Positions 17,193-27,235 of a DNA stretch of 32,802 nt are shown here, in pieces. A model generated the notes under the pieces. That model saw nothing but the letters and a program-made list of their open reading frames with translations, searched no databases and was not told the DNA's origin. Position 1 is the first letter of the stretch. Every line of letters begins with the position of its first letter. The stretch is taken from NCBI GenBank assembly GCA_016217975.1, contig JACRFH010000009.1:1-32802 (forward strand), read 5' to 3'. This stretch comes from Candidatus Kaiserbacteria bacterium (GTDB taxonomy: Bacteria; Patescibacteriota; Minisyncoccia; Phycocordibacterales; UBA2100). A program made the position numbers and the translations under genes.

Positions 17193-19214
17193 ATGGTCTT
17201 TAAGCTGAGATCTGAATATAAGCCAGCGGGTGATCAGCCGACCGCTATTGCTGCGCTCGTGAAGAGTTTAAATGAGGGTAAGCGTGATCAGACACTTCTG
17301 GGTGTTACCGGCTCCGGCAAGACCTTTACCGCGGCAAATGTGATTGCAAAATTTGGGAAGCCGACCTTGGTAATGGCACACAACAAGACGCTTGCGGCGC
17401 AGCTTGCAGCCGAATATCGCGAATTCTTTCCAGACGCGGCCGTGCATTATTTTGTTTCTTATTACGACTACTATCAGCCCGAAGCGTATGTGCCCGTCTC
17501 GGATACCTACATCGAAAAAGAGGCGATGATCAATGAGGATATAGAGCGCTTGCGCCATGCAGCAACGCAAGCGCTTCTTACGCGCAATGATGTCATTGTC
17601 GTGGCGTCTGTCTCATGCATTTATGGATTAGGCTCACCTGTCGAGTACAAGAAAGTAAACCTTGAGATGCGGCAAGGCGACGCCTTGACACGCACGGCAC
17701 TCACGCGCCGTCTTGCCTCAATGTATTTCGAGCGCACAACCGGCGATCTTAGTCCGGGCACCTTCAGAGCGCTCGGCGCGGGCGTAGAGATCATGCCGTC
17801 GAGCGAGCGCGTCATATATCGCATCGATCTCACAGGTGGGAAAATCCGCAAAATAGAAGAGATAGATCATGTGACGCGCGTCATAAAGACTGAACTCGCG
17901 GCGACGTTTATTTTCCCTGCGCGTCACTATGTAACTCCCAAAGACGTGCTTTATGCCGCTGTACACGATATCGAATTTGAGCTCAAGGAACGACTAAAGG
18001 AATTAGATACGCAGGGCAAGATTCTTGAAGCAGAACGGCTCAAGCGTCGTACTCGCCAAGACGTATCAATGATAAAGGAGTTTGGTTTCTGCAACGGCAT
18101 CGAGAATTACTCTCGGCATTTTGATCGCAGGCAGCCGGGAGAGCCAGCACATACACTTTTGAGTTATTTCCCACATAAGAAAGATGGCTCGCCCGATTTC
18201 TTGACCGTCGTCGATGAATCCCACGTTACTATTCCGCAGATAGGCGGTATGTATGCGGGCGATCGCGCGCGTAAGCTCACGCTCATAGAGCACGGATTTC
18301 GTCTGCCGAGTGCGCTCGATAACAGACCGCTAAAATTTGAGGAATGGGAGCCTCGCGTGGGGCCGCTTATCTACACATCTGCTACGCCTGGCAAATATGA
18401 ATTAGAACGCTCTGGTGTGCCGGTATCACAAATAATCCGCCCGACTGGGCTCGTAGACCCGGAGATAATCGTGCGTCCGGTCGTTGCTCGTGAAGATTGC
18501 AAAGGGCAAGTCCGAGACTTTATAGACGAAGCGGAAGCCGTGACAAAGAAAGGAGCGCGTTCGATGGTCACTGTACTTACAAAGAAGATGGCGGAAGATC
18601 TCACGCAATTTCTAGTGGAGAAAAAGATCAAGGCAAAATACGTACACAGCGATGTGAAGACGATAGATCGAATCGAGATACTTACCGAATTCCGCAAAGG
18701 TGGTTTCGACGTACTTGTCGGAGTCAACTTGCTTCGCGAAGGCCTCGACTTGCCCGAAGTCGAGCTTGTGGGTATTCTCGACGCCGATAAAGAAGGTTTC
18801 TTGCGTAGCGAGACGTCACTAATCCAAACCATTGGTCGCGCTGCGCGCAACGTCGCAGGCAGGGTGATTCTGTATGCCGATATGGAAACGGGCTCAATGG
18901 ATCGCGCCATAGGCGAGACCAATCGACGACGCGAAATTCAGTTGGCGTACAACAAAAAGCACGGTATTACACCCAAGACGATCATCAAGAAAATCCACGA
19001 CATTGTCGGTGATATTCAAAAAGTGCGCGATCGTGCGGTTGCAAATCTGGCGGAAATGGATAAGGACGCCTTTGGCGGCTCGGTGGCCAAGCTCATCAAG
19101 TCCAAACGCAATGAGATGCACGAAGCAGCAGATCGCCTTGATTTCGAGACTGCCGCGCTCCTCCGTGATGAGATATCGAAGCTGGAGTCTTCAACTAAGA
19201 CGAAAAAGAAATAG
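17193..19214 (+). CDS. uvrB: Excinuclease ABC subunit B
   Basis: LLGVTGSGKTFTAANVI, MAHNKTLAAQLAAEYREFFPDAAVHYFVSYYDYYQPEAYVP, GVNLLREGLDLPEVELVGILDADKEGFLRS, C-terminal UVR motif. Confidence 0.97.
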   Translation: MVFKLRSEYKPAGDQPTAIAALVKSLNEGKRDQTLLGVTGSGKTFTAANVIAKFGKPTLVMAHNKTLAAQLAAEYREFFPDAAVHYFVSYYDYYQPEAYVPVSDTYIEKEAMINEDIERLRHAATQALLTRNDVIVVASVSCIYGLGSPVEYKKVNLEMRQGDALTRTALTRRLASMYFERTTGDLSPGTFRALGAGVEIMPSSERVIYRIDLTGGKIRKIEEIDHVTRVIKTELAATFIFPARHYVTPKDVLYAAVHDIEFELKERLKELDTQGKILEAERLKRRTRQDVSMIKEFGFCNGIENYSRHFDRRQPGEPAHTLLSYFPHKKDGSPDFLTVVDESHVTIPQIGGMYAGDRARKLTLIEHGFRLPSALDNRPLKFEEWEPRVGPLIYTSATPGKYELERSGVPVSQIIRPTGLVDPEIIVRPVVAREDCKGQVRDFIDEAEAVTKKGARSMVTVLTKKMAEDLTQFLVEKKIKAKYVHSDVKTIDRIEILTEFRKGGFDVLVGVNLLREGLDLPEVELVGILDADKEGFLRSETSLIQTIGRAARNVAGRVILYADMETGSMDRAIGETNRRREIQLAYNKKHGITPKTIIKKIHDIVGDIQKVRDRAVANLAEMDKDAFGGSVAKLIKSKRNEMHEAADRLDFETAALLRDEISKLESSTKTKKK

Positions 19215-19215
19215 T

Positions 19216-20136
19216 ATGCTGAAAATTCGAGAAAATATACCGCTTGCAGAAATTACCACCTTCAAGATCGGAGGGGCGGCGCGGTATTACGTTGAGGTAA
19301 AGACCGAAGACGAAATTCGCGATGCATTAAATTGGGCGCGTGGAAAACGGCTGCCACATGTGGTGCTTGCGGGAGGAAGCAATGTACTTGTCCCGGACGA
19401 TGGATTGGAGGCACTTGTCATACGAGTTGTCTCGGCAAGATATTTGTTTGAGGGAACGGCGCTCGCGGCTGATGCGGGATGTAATCTGCTCGATCTTATA
19501 CGCAAAGCGTCAATCCTTGGGCTTGGTGGATGGGAAAAGCTCTCTGGTATCCCCGGATCAATCGGTGGCGCAATTCGCGGGAATGCCGGGGCATTCGGTA
19601 CTGAAATAAAAGATGTGGCATTTTCTGTGGACGTACTTGATGCCAACACAATGGAGAGGAAGCAATTCGCAAACGAGCAGTGCGCTTTTGCATACCGCAT
19701 GAGCTATTTCAAGATGCACCCCGAACTCATAATCACACGCGTGAGTGTTGATCTGAAAAAAGTTGACGGACAAGAAAGTAGAACATTGTCCGAAGAGACG
19801 ATACAAGAGCGCGAACGCAGACATCTACAGAATGTGCAAGCGGCTGGTTCGTATTTTGTGAATCCCGTAGCGCCGGCGCACGTCGTTGAAATGTTTGAAG
19901 CGGAGAAAGACATAAAATCACGAGAGAGTCGAGTGCCCGCGGGATGGCTTATCGAAAAAGCAGGAATGAAGGGAGCGACCGTCGGCGGAGCAATCGCGAG
20001 CCTGCAGCATCCCAATTACATCGTAAATATCGGCAATGCGACGGCAAAGGACGTTAAAATGCTTGCAGAGAAAGTGAAGCAGGCGGTCAAAATCCAATTT
20101 CGCATTGATCTCCAGGAGGAAGCGGTCGTGCTTTGA
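19216..20136 (+). CDS. murB: UDP-N-acetylmuramate dehydrogenase
   Basis: NIPLAEITTFKIGGAARYYVEV, VLAGGSNVLVPDDG, GWEKLSGIPGSIGGAIRGNAGAFG, AGWLIEKAGMKG. Start set at 19216 rather than the track start 19003, which lies in uvrB. Confidence 0.93.
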   Translation: MLKIRENIPLAEITTFKIGGAARYYVEVKTEDEIRDALNWARGKRLPHVVLAGGSNVLVPDDGLEALVIRVVSARYLFEGTALAADAGCNLLDLIRKASILGLGGWEKLSGIPGSIGGAIRGNAGAFGTEIKDVAFSVDVLDANTMERKQFANEQCAFAYRMSYFKMHPELIITRVSVDLKKVDGQESRTLSEETIQERERRHLQNVQAAGSYFVNPVAPAHVVEMFEAEKDIKSRESRVPAGWLIEKAGMKGATVGGAIASLQHPNYIVNIGNATAKDVKMLAEKVKQAVKIQFRIDLQEEAVVL

Positions 20137-20149
20137 GAGGTACGTATGC

Positions 20150-20204
20150 TATAATCGCCCGCACCTAACCCCTTGCGGCAACGCGGGGGCAGGTCTTGTT
20201 GTAT
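20150..20204 (+). promoter_or_regulatory. uvrA promoter (extended -10 TGCTATAAT) and structured 5' leader
   Basis: TATAAT at 20150-20155. Hairpin CCCC-TT-GCG[GCAA]CGC-GGGG at 20169-20188, before ATG 20205. Confidence 0.55.
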
Positions 20205-22841
20205 ATGCAGGATAAAATTGTGGTAAAAGGCGCACGCACGCATAATCTCAAAGATATTACCGTGGAGATACCGCGAGGCAAGATGGTTGCGTTTACTGGT
20301 CTCTCCGGCAGTGGTAAATCGTCACTTGCATTCGACACGATCTTCGCAGAGGGACAGCGCAAGTATGTCGAATCGCTTTCTGCGTATGCGCGCCAATTCT
20401 TGCGACAAATGCAGAAGCCGGATGTCGATGAGATCAGTGGCCTTTCTCCGGCAATCTCTATTGACCAAAAAAGCCGGTCGAACAATCCGCGCTCGACCGT
20501 CGCCACGATTACGGAGATCTACGATTACCTTCGCGTGCTCTATAGCCGCGTTGGGCATCCACATTGTCCCGAGTGTGGCAGAGAAGTCAAAAAACTCTCA
20601 AATGAAGAGATTTTGGAAACGGTGCTCAAAACAGTTGAAAAGGCAGGAAAAGGTTCTAAAGGTGACTCCAAACTTACAAAAAGCGTCTCTACGGCAAAAG
20701 TACGTATACTCGCTCCCATTGTGGTGGGCAGGAAGGGCGAATACTACCAAATGCTTTATGACATGCTCAATAAGGGTTTTGAGAAAGCGGTAGTCGACGG
20801 TGAAGAGAAATCTTTACGAAGTCGCATTGAGCTCAAAAAGAATTTCAAGCATGATATTGACATTGTCGTCGATGAAATATTTGTTTCGGAATTCAAAGAC
20901 GATGCAAAAGCCGCGCGGGAGCGGGCGAGTGAGGCAATTGAGCGTGCACTGACAGAGAGCGCAGGATTGGTGCGAATTACCAATCCATCAGGCGAATCGC
21001 ACATCATGTCGGCGAAATTCATGTGCGCGCATGATGGCTTCTCATTTCCTGAAGTGGAGCCACGCTTGTTTTCTTTTAATTCGCCGTATGGCGCATGTCC
21101 GGCGTGCAATGGTCTCGGTACGAAGTTCATCTGGAGTGATGAATCGTGTGAATCGTGCAATGGCGCTCGACTGCGCCCAGAAGCGCTGAATGTCTTTTTG
21201 GCGTCTAAATTTGGGTTTACGAAAGCCGAAGATGGAGAAAATCTGGGTTTCGTAAACCCAAATATGGTTAACATCGTAAGCTTAACCTCGATGTCCATCG
21301 ACGACGCGATGAATTTCTTTAATAAAATAGAATTTACGGATAAGGAAAAAGAAATATCCAAGATGGTTGTTAAAGAAATAACGAGTAGGCTCCAATTCAT
21401 GCTCAACGTTGGTATCGAATATCTAACTCTCGATCGTCGCGCGAATACACTTTCTGGCGGCGAAGCGCAGCGAATCCGTCTTGCCTCACAGCTCGGCAGC
21501 GGTCTCGTGGGAGCACTCTATGTGCTGGACGAGCCCACGATTGGCTTGCATCAGCGAGACAATGACAAACTGATTGCGACTCTGAAGCATTTGCGAGAAC
21601 TTGGGAATACCGTCTTGGTAGTCGAGCATGATGAAGATACTATCTACGCCTCCGACTATATCGTCGACATTGGCCCGGGTGCAGGAGTGCATGGCGGGGG
21701 GATAGTCGTCTCCGGCTGGCTTGAGGAATTGCTTACAGCAAAGACAAATAAAAGTGGATCGCGCACGCTCGCATATCTGCGAGAGGAAGAGCGCATCGAA
21801 ATTCCCGAGAAGCGGCGCACGGCGGACAGGGGGAAGATAAAGATTCGAGGCGGGAATAAATTCAACATCAGGAATCTTGATGCAGACATTCCACTCGCAA
21901 AGCTTGTCGCAGTCACAGGCGTTTCTGGCTCCGGCAAATCCTCATTTCTCTATGAGATATTACATCGCAATCTCTTGGCGCGATTCGACAAGCGATATCG
22001 GACCGCAAAGATTTACAACGTAAAAGAATTCAGCGGCACAGAATATCTGGGGCGCTCCATCCTCATTGATCAATCTCCCATCGGCCGCACGCCGCGCTCA
22101 AATCCCGCAACATATACGGGCACGTGGACGCATATTCGAGACATGTTTGCGATGAGTGAAGAATCGCGCTCTCGTGGGTGGGGGCCGGGCAGATTTTCTT
22201 TCAACGTTAAAGGCGGTCGCTGTGAGGCATGTGAAGGGAACGGCCTCGTTGCCGTCGAGATGCATTTCCTTCCGACGGTGTATGTGACGTGCGACGTGTG
22301 TGACGGAAAGCGGTTTATGAAAGAGACTCTCGAAGTGAAATACAAAAAGAAGAGCATTCACGATATTCTCAAAATGACGGTGGAAGATGCATGCAAATTT
22401 TTTGAAGATATTCCGGCGATTTCTGATCGATTGAAAAGCCTAGCGGATGTTGGGCTCAATTATTTGGAGCTAGGGCAGAGCGCAACGACGCTTTCTGGAG
22501 GTGAAGCACAGCGCGTGAAAATTGCATCGGAACTCTATCGACCGCATCAGACGAAAACGATGTATCTCCTCGACGAGCCGACCGTAGGCTTGCATTACGA
22601 TGACGTGAAGCTTCTTATCGAAGTATTGCAAAAACTCGTGGATCGCGGAAATTCGGTCGTCGTGATCGAACACAACCTCGATGTCTTGAAATGTGCCGAT
22701 TACATCCTCGACATGGGCCCCGAAGGCGGCATGGGTGGCGGTAACATCGTTGCACGCGGCACGCCAGAAGAGGTATCAAGAACTGCAGATTCACATACGG
22801 GCTATTACCTCAAACGCGTACTGAAGAAGGCGAAGAAGTAG
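20205..22841 (+). CDS. uvrA: Excinuclease ABC subunit A
   Basis: [57 protein letters not shown], two LSGGEAQR signatures, [20 protein letters not shown]. Confidence 0.97.
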   Translation: MQDKIVVKGARTHNLKDITVEIPRGKMVAFTGLSGSGKSSLAFDTIFAEGQRKYVESLSAYARQFLRQMQKPDVDEISGLSPAISIDQKSRSNNPRSTVATITEIYDYLRVLYSRVGHPHCPECGREVKKLSNEEILETVLKTVEKAGKGSKGDSKLTKSVSTAKVRILAPIVVGRKGEYYQMLYDMLNKGFEKAVVDGEEKSLRSRIELKKNFKHDIDIVVDEIFVSEFKDDAKAARERASEAIERALTESAGLVRITNPSGESHIMSAKFMCAHDGFSFPEVEPRLFSFNSPYGACPACNGLGTKFIWSDESCESCNGARLRPEALNVFLASKFGFTKAEDGENLGFVNPNMVNIVSLTSMSIDDAMNFFNKIEFTDKEKEISKMVVKEITSRLQFMLNVGIEYLTLDRRANTLSGGEAQRIRLASQLGSGLVGALYVLDEPTIGLHQRDNDKLIATLKHLRELGNTVLVVEHDEDTIYASDYIVDIGPGAGVHGGGIVVSGWLEELLTAKTNKSGSRTLAYLREEERIEIPEKRRTADRGKIKIRGGNKFNIRNLDADIPLAKLVAVTGVSGSGKSSFLYEILHRNLLARFDKRYRTAKIYNVKEFSGTEYLGRSILIDQSPIGRTPRSNPATYTGTWTHIRDMFAMSEESRSRGWGPGRFSFNVKGGRCEACEGNGLVAVEMHFLPTVYVTCDVCDGKRFMKETLEVKYKKKSIHDILKMTVEDACKFFEDIPAISDRLKSLADVGLNYLELGQSATTLSGGEAQRVKIASELYRPHQTKTMYLLDEPTVGLHYDDVKLLIEVLQKLVDRGNSVVVIEHNLDVLKCADYILDMGPEGGMGGGNIVARGTPEEVSRTADSHTGYYLKRVLKKAKK
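21209..21263 (+). repeat. Palindromic element (16-bp perfect stem, 23-nt loop) inside uvrA
   Basis: ATTTGGGTTTACGAAA (21209-21224) and its exact reverse complement TTTCGTAAACCCAAAT (21248-21263). Confidence 0.85.
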
Positions 22842-25800
22842 TCCGTGCCTCCGCTAGTGCCGTTATAAAAGCTTCCGCTAGTTGCCTATTGGTAATTAGA
22901 GGGATGTTCATGTCCACTGCTTTACGGCGGATGATGAAGCCGTCTTTGCTTGTGTCCGTCATTGCGTGCGTGGGGATGTTGATGATGAAATCGAGTTTGC
23001 CACGCTCGATCAGATCAAGCACATTCGGGTCCTTGCCGCTGCTTATCTTAAATACTTTCTCGCAGGGTATCTCGTGATTTTTGAGAAATTCAGCGGTGTG
23101 CTCTGTGGCATAGAGTTTGAAGCCCATGTTGTACAGCTCTCGCATTGATGTCAGGAGCTTGATCTTGTTCTCTTCTTTGCCGAGTGCCACGAGTACATTC
23201 TTTTTAGGTATACGCACGCCCGCTGCCTGCATGGAGAGAAGGAGCGCCTCGGAAAATGAATCTCCAAAGCAGGCGACTTCACCAGTCGAGGCCATTTCAA
23301 CTCGACCCACGGGATCTGCACCTTTGATGCGGCCGTAGGAGAATTGAGGTGATTTGACCGCGACATAATCAAGATCAACGGTGCGGTATTCGCCCGAAAC
23401 ATCTTCTCCAAGCATTGCGCGTACCGCCATATCGATAAAATTGTAGCCGGTCACTTTTGAGACGAAGGGGAAGCTTCGTGAAGCACGCACATTGCATTCG
23501 ATCACCTGTAAGTGATTGTCCTTCGCAAGAAATTGGATATTGAATGGTCCGGTGATTTTAAGCGCATGGATAATCTTCTTTGTTATTGTTTTTGCACGGC
23601 GTATGGTTTCAAGGTAGGTGCGCTGTGGTGGGAGTACCACCGTCGCATCCCCCGAATGTGTGCCTGCGTTCTCAACATGCTCCGAAATGGCATAAATAAC
23701 CAATTCTCCATTTTTGGCGACGCCGTCGATCTCGATCTCACGAGCATTCTCAATAAATTTCGATACCACGACAGGATGTTTTTCCGACACATCTGCGGCG
23801 CGTTTGAGGAATCTAATGAGAGCGGCCTCATCATACGCGACGCTCATCGCTGATCCAGAAAGTACGTACGATGGGCGGACCAAGACAGGATAACCAAATT
23901 CCGCTGCTTTCTTTGCAGCAGCTTTAGCTGTGGTGATCTCTGTCCAAAGTGGCTGATCGACTTGTAGTGTATCGAGGAGCTTCGAAAAGATATGCCGGTC
24001 TTCGGCCTTATCGATATTTGTGGCCTTGGTACCCAATATGGCAACGCCGGCTTCATGGAGCGGCATGGCAAGACGATTAGGGATTTGCCCGCCCGTCGAG
24101 ATAATTGTGCCCTTAGGCTTTTCAAAATCAATGATGTCGAGCACGCGTTCAAGCGTAAGTTCGTCGAAATAGAGGCGATCAGACATATCATAATCGGTCG
24201 AGACAGTCTCAGGATTGGAGTTGATCATGATGGTTTTGTATTTCTTCTCGCGCAGAGTATTGAGTGCCTGCACGCATGCCCAGTCGAATTCCACCGATGA
24301 GCCAATGCAATAGGGGCCACTGCCAAGCACCACGTAGGACATCGGGTGTCCTACACTGCCGCTAGGAACTATGTCGTGTTCCGTGCCGTGGTAGGTGAGA
24401 TACAGATAATTGGTTTTGGCGGGGAACTCTCCGGCGAGCGTGTCGATCTGTTTGATGACTGGCGTCACGCCGAGTTTCTTACGCAGCGTTCTGATCTTGA
24501 CATGTGTTGTCTTCTTGATCGTAGCGAGCTGCAGGTCGGAAAAGCCTGCTTTCTTGAGACTTCGCAGAGCCTCCGCGTCGAATTTCTTCGTTCTCGTTTG
24601 TTTCTCAAGCGCTATGATATTTTTGAGTTTACTCAAGAACCATTCGTCAATACCAGAGAGCTTGTGAACCTCCTGAATTGTCATGCCCTGCTTGAGGGCT
24701 TCAGCAATAGCAAAGACACGCTGCGTAGTCGGATTTTGAATTTGTTCATCATAATCATCGATTTTGAAGTTGCCATTTCTGTTTGCCGTAAAACCATCGG
24801 CACCGATATTCAGGCAGCGAATCGCTTTTTGGAGCACCTCCTCAAACGATCTACCGATCGCCATCACTTCACCGACGCTCTTCATCTCCGTGCCGATTCT
24901 TGATGCAGCATTTTCAAACTTTGTGAGATCCCAGCGTGGCATCTTGAGGACAAGATAATCAAGTGCCGGCTCAAAGCAGGCAGTCGTACTTTTTGTGACC
25001 GCATTTTGAATTGTGGGCAATGTATGACCGAGAGCAAGCTTTGCTGCGACAGCTGCGAGGGGATAGCCGGTAGCTTTGGAAGCTAGCGCGGATGAGCGCG
25101 AAAGCCGGGCGTTGACCTCGATAACGCGATAATCGACTCCGCCGGCTGGCGGATTTGGATTAAGCGCATATTGGATATTGCATTCCCCAACGATTCCAAT
25201 ATGACGAATGGTCTGGATCGCGATTTCGCGCAAACGGTGGTACTCCTCGTTTGATAACGTTTGCGACGGTGCGACGACAATTGACTCACCAGTGTGAACT
25301 CCCATCGGATCGAAATTCTCCATATTGCACACGGTGGTGCAATTATCGGCGCTGTCACGGACGACCTCGTATTCAACTTCCTTCCACCCCGCGAGATATT
25401 CTTCGATCAGAACTTGTGGCGACGACGCAAAAGCTTCTTTCAGCCTTTCAGCCAAGTGTCCGGCATCATTTACGCGGCCAGAGCCAAGTCCACCAAGAGC
25501 GAAGCCAGATCGCATCATGACGGGATAACCGATTTCTGCTGCAGCTTTGAGCCCGTGCGCTACGTCATGCACCGCAAAGCTGCGTGCGGTTTTGATGCCG
25601 ATTTCGTTGAGACGCTTCACGAAAAATGCTCGATCTTCGGTGTCGCGAATTGCCGAGACTGGTGTACCAAGAACGCGGACGTTGTATTTCTTTAGAATTC
25701 CTTTTTCTTCGAGTTCGAGTCCGAGATTGAGTGCAGTTTGTCCTCCAAATGAAAGCGCTATCGCGTCAGGTCTTTCTTTTTTGATGATTGCTTCGGCGTG

Positions 25801-26043
25801 GTCAATGGTGAGCGGAAGAAAGTACACTTTATCGGCAAGGCCTTTGTCTGTCTGCACCGTCGCAATGTTGGGATTCATCAAGACCACGCGAATTCCTTCC
25901 TCTTTAAACGCTTTGATCGCTTGTGAGCCCGAATAATCAAATTCACCAGCTTGGCCTATGCGGAGTCCTCCTGATCCCAATAGTAAAATGGATCGCGGCT
26001 TTATGAAGAAATCCTGAAGGTCTGACTTTCCGGATTTCTTCAT
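22810..26043 (-). CDS. carB: Carbamoyl-phosphate synthase large subunit
   Basis: LLLGSGGLRIGQAGEFDYSGSQAIKAFKEEGIRVVLMNPNIATVQTD, second ATP-grasp half with VLGSGPYCIGSSVEFDWACVQAL, C-terminal MGS-like domain; 1077 aa. Confidence 0.97.
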   Translation of the reverse strand: MKKSGKSDLQDFFIKPRSILLLGSGGLRIGQAGEFDYSGSQAIKAFKEEGIRVVLMNPNIATVQTDKGLADKVYFLPLTIDHAEAIIKKERPDAIALSFGGQTALNLGLELEEKGILKKYNVRVLGTPVSAIRDTEDRAFFVKRLNEIGIKTARSFAVHDVAHGLKAAAEIGYPVMMRSGFALGGLGSGRVNDAGHLAERLKEAFASSPQVLIEEYLAGWKEVEYEVVRDSADNCTTVCNMENFDPMGVHTGESIVVAPSQTLSNEEYHRLREIAIQTIRHIGIVGECNIQYALNPNPPAGGVDYRVIEVNARLSRSSALASKATGYPLAAVAAKLALGHTLPTIQNAVTKSTTACFEPALDYLVLKMPRWDLTKFENAASRIGTEMKSVGEVMAIGRSFEEVLQKAIRCLNIGADGFTANRNGNFKIDDYDEQIQNPTTQRVFAIAEALKQGMTIQEVHKLSGIDEWFLSKLKNIIALEKQTRTKKFDAEALRSLKKAGFSDLQLATIKKTTHVKIRTLRKKLGVTPVIKQIDTLAGEFPAKTNYLYLTYHGTEHDIVPSGSVGHPMSYVVLGSGPYCIGSSVEFDWACVQALNTLREKKYKTIMINSNPETVSTDYDMSDRLYFDELTLERVLDIIDFEKPKGTIISTGGQIPNRLAMPLHEAGVAILGTKATNIDKAEDRHIFSKLLDTLQVDQPLWTEITTAKAAAKKAAEFGYPVLVRPSYVLSGSAMSVAYDEAALIRFLKRAADVSEKHPVVVSKFIENAREIEIDGVAKNGELVIYAISEHVENAGTHSGDATVVLPPQRTYLETIRRAKTITKKIIHALKITGPFNIQFLAKDNHLQVIECNVRASRSFPFVSKVTGYNFIDMAVRAMLGEDVSGEYRTVDLDYVAVKSPQFSYGRIKGADPVGRVEMASTGEVACFGDSFSEALLLSMQAAGVRIPKKNVLVALGKEENKIKLLTSMRELYNMGFKLYATEHTAEFLKNHEIPCEKVFKISSGKDPNVLDLIERGKLDFIINIPTHAMTDTSKDGFIIRRKAVDMNIPLITNRQLAEAFITALAEARTTSSPSSVRV

Positions 26044-27068
26044 ATAAGTGATTTGATGAAGTCGTCAAAAATCCACGCGGTATCGGTGGGGCCTGGCGAG
26101 GCTTCGGGATGGAATTGAACTGCGCGCCAGGGCTTTGTCTTGTGGCGAATGCCTTCATTACTTCCATCGTTCGCATTGGTAAACCATACTTCCCAATCTT
26201 TCGGCAGTGTTTTCCCGTCTATAGCAAAACCATGATTTTGCGAGGTGATATAGCAACGCTTGCTGTCTGCTTCGATACAAGGCTGGTTCTGCCCACGGTG
26301 ACCGTATTTTAGCTTGTACGTCTTGGCGTTTGCCGCATGAGCAAGGAGCTGATTGCCTAGGCAGATACCCAATATTGGCTTATTTGCATTCATGGCTTTG
26401 CGAATGTTTTCAATGGTCTTTTGACACATGGCAGGATCTCCAGGCCCATTGGAAATAAAAAGGGCATCATATTTTTCTTTTGAGAAATCATAGTCCCAAG
26501 GGACACGAATAATTGTCGTCTCTTTGCGGGTGAGTGATCGCACGATATTTTCTTTCATCCCACAGTCGATTGCGATTATCTTTATTCTTCCATTCCCGTA
26601 TACCTTTTTCTTGGTCGGAGAGACTTGGGCAACTAGATTCCCATCATTCGGATCAGGGAATTTCCCAGGAAGTCTTTCAGCAAGCGCTCCGAGCATGACG
26701 CCGTGTTCACGAAGCTTCTTGGTAATCGCCCGGGTGTCGACGCCTTGTATCGCCGGTACACTGCATTCTTTGAGCCATGCGGAAAGTGATTTTTGCGCGT
26801 CGAAATGTGAGTATTCTTCAGAATACTCCGATACAACCAATCCTGATACTTGAATTTTATTCGATTCAAAGAACTTTTTGTCGGGTACTCCATAATTACC
26901 CTGCAGCGGATAGGTGCATACCAATATCTGTCCTGCATACGAAGGGTCGGTAAGTGTCTCCACATAGCCTGTCATTCCTGTATTAAAAACGACTTCTCCT
27001 GTCATCGGCACATCCGCTCCGAATGATTTCCCCTCATACACGCTGCCGTCCTTCAGTACAAGTTTCAT
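26040..27068 (-). CDS. carA: Carbamoyl-phosphate synthase small subunit
   Basis: GEVVFNTGMTGYVETLTDPSYAGQILVCTYPLQGNYG, ILGICLGNQLLAHA, SQNHGFAID, VQFHPEASPGPTDT. Confidence 0.97.
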   Translation of the reverse strand: MKLVLKDGSVYEGKSFGADVPMTGEVVFNTGMTGYVETLTDPSYAGQILVCTYPLQGNYGVPDKKFFESNKIQVSGLVVSEYSEEYSHFDAQKSLSAWLKECSVPAIQGVDTRAITKKLREHGVMLGALAERLPGKFPDPNDGNLVAQVSPTKKKVYGNGRIKIIAIDCGMKENIVRSLTRKETTIIRVPWDYDFSKEKYDALFISNGPGDPAMCQKTIENIRKAMNANKPILGICLGNQLLAHAANAKTYKLKYGHRGQNQPCIEADSKRCYITSQNHGFAIDGKTLPKDWEVWFTNANDGSNEGIRHKTKPWRAVQFHPEASPGPTDTAWIFDDFIKSLI

Positions 27069-27160
27069 ATAAGAAAAAGCCCTCCAACGGAGGGCAAAGA
27101 AGCGAAATAAAATGGACCGATCGGCTTGTTCTTGAGCACTCCCGTTGACTTCCGAGTCAT
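27065..27160 (-). CDS. Candidate carAB leader peptide, 31 aa
   Basis: Minus-strand ATG at 27160: MTRKSTGVLKNKPIGPFYFASLPSVGGLFLI*. TGA overlaps the carA ATG; starts 9 nt after a TATAAT box; spans the terminator hairpin. Confidence 0.6.
   Translation of the reverse strand: MTRKSTGVLKNKPIGPFYFASLPSVGGLFLI
27074..27095 (-). terminator. Rho-independent terminator in the carA leader (attenuator candidate)
   Basis: Minus-strand RNA GCCCTCC-GTT-GGAGGGC-TTTTT immediately upstream of the carA start. Confidence 0.85.
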
Positions 27161-27169
27161 TAAAAGACG

Positions 27170-27197
27170 ATTATACACGTGTAAGCGCGACCGTCAA
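27170..27197 (-). promoter_or_regulatory. carAB promoter
   Basis: Minus strand TTGACG - 16 nt - TATAAT. Confidence 0.8.
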
Positions 27198-27235
27198 AAT
27201 TCGCGGGGGACAACCCGTTCCGCTATACTCAAAAT

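Noticed and set aside
27065-27170. T-box or PyrR-binding leader upstream of carA
   Set aside because: No T-box GGTGG-type motif or recognisable PyrR binding loop was seen; leader-peptide attenuation fits better.
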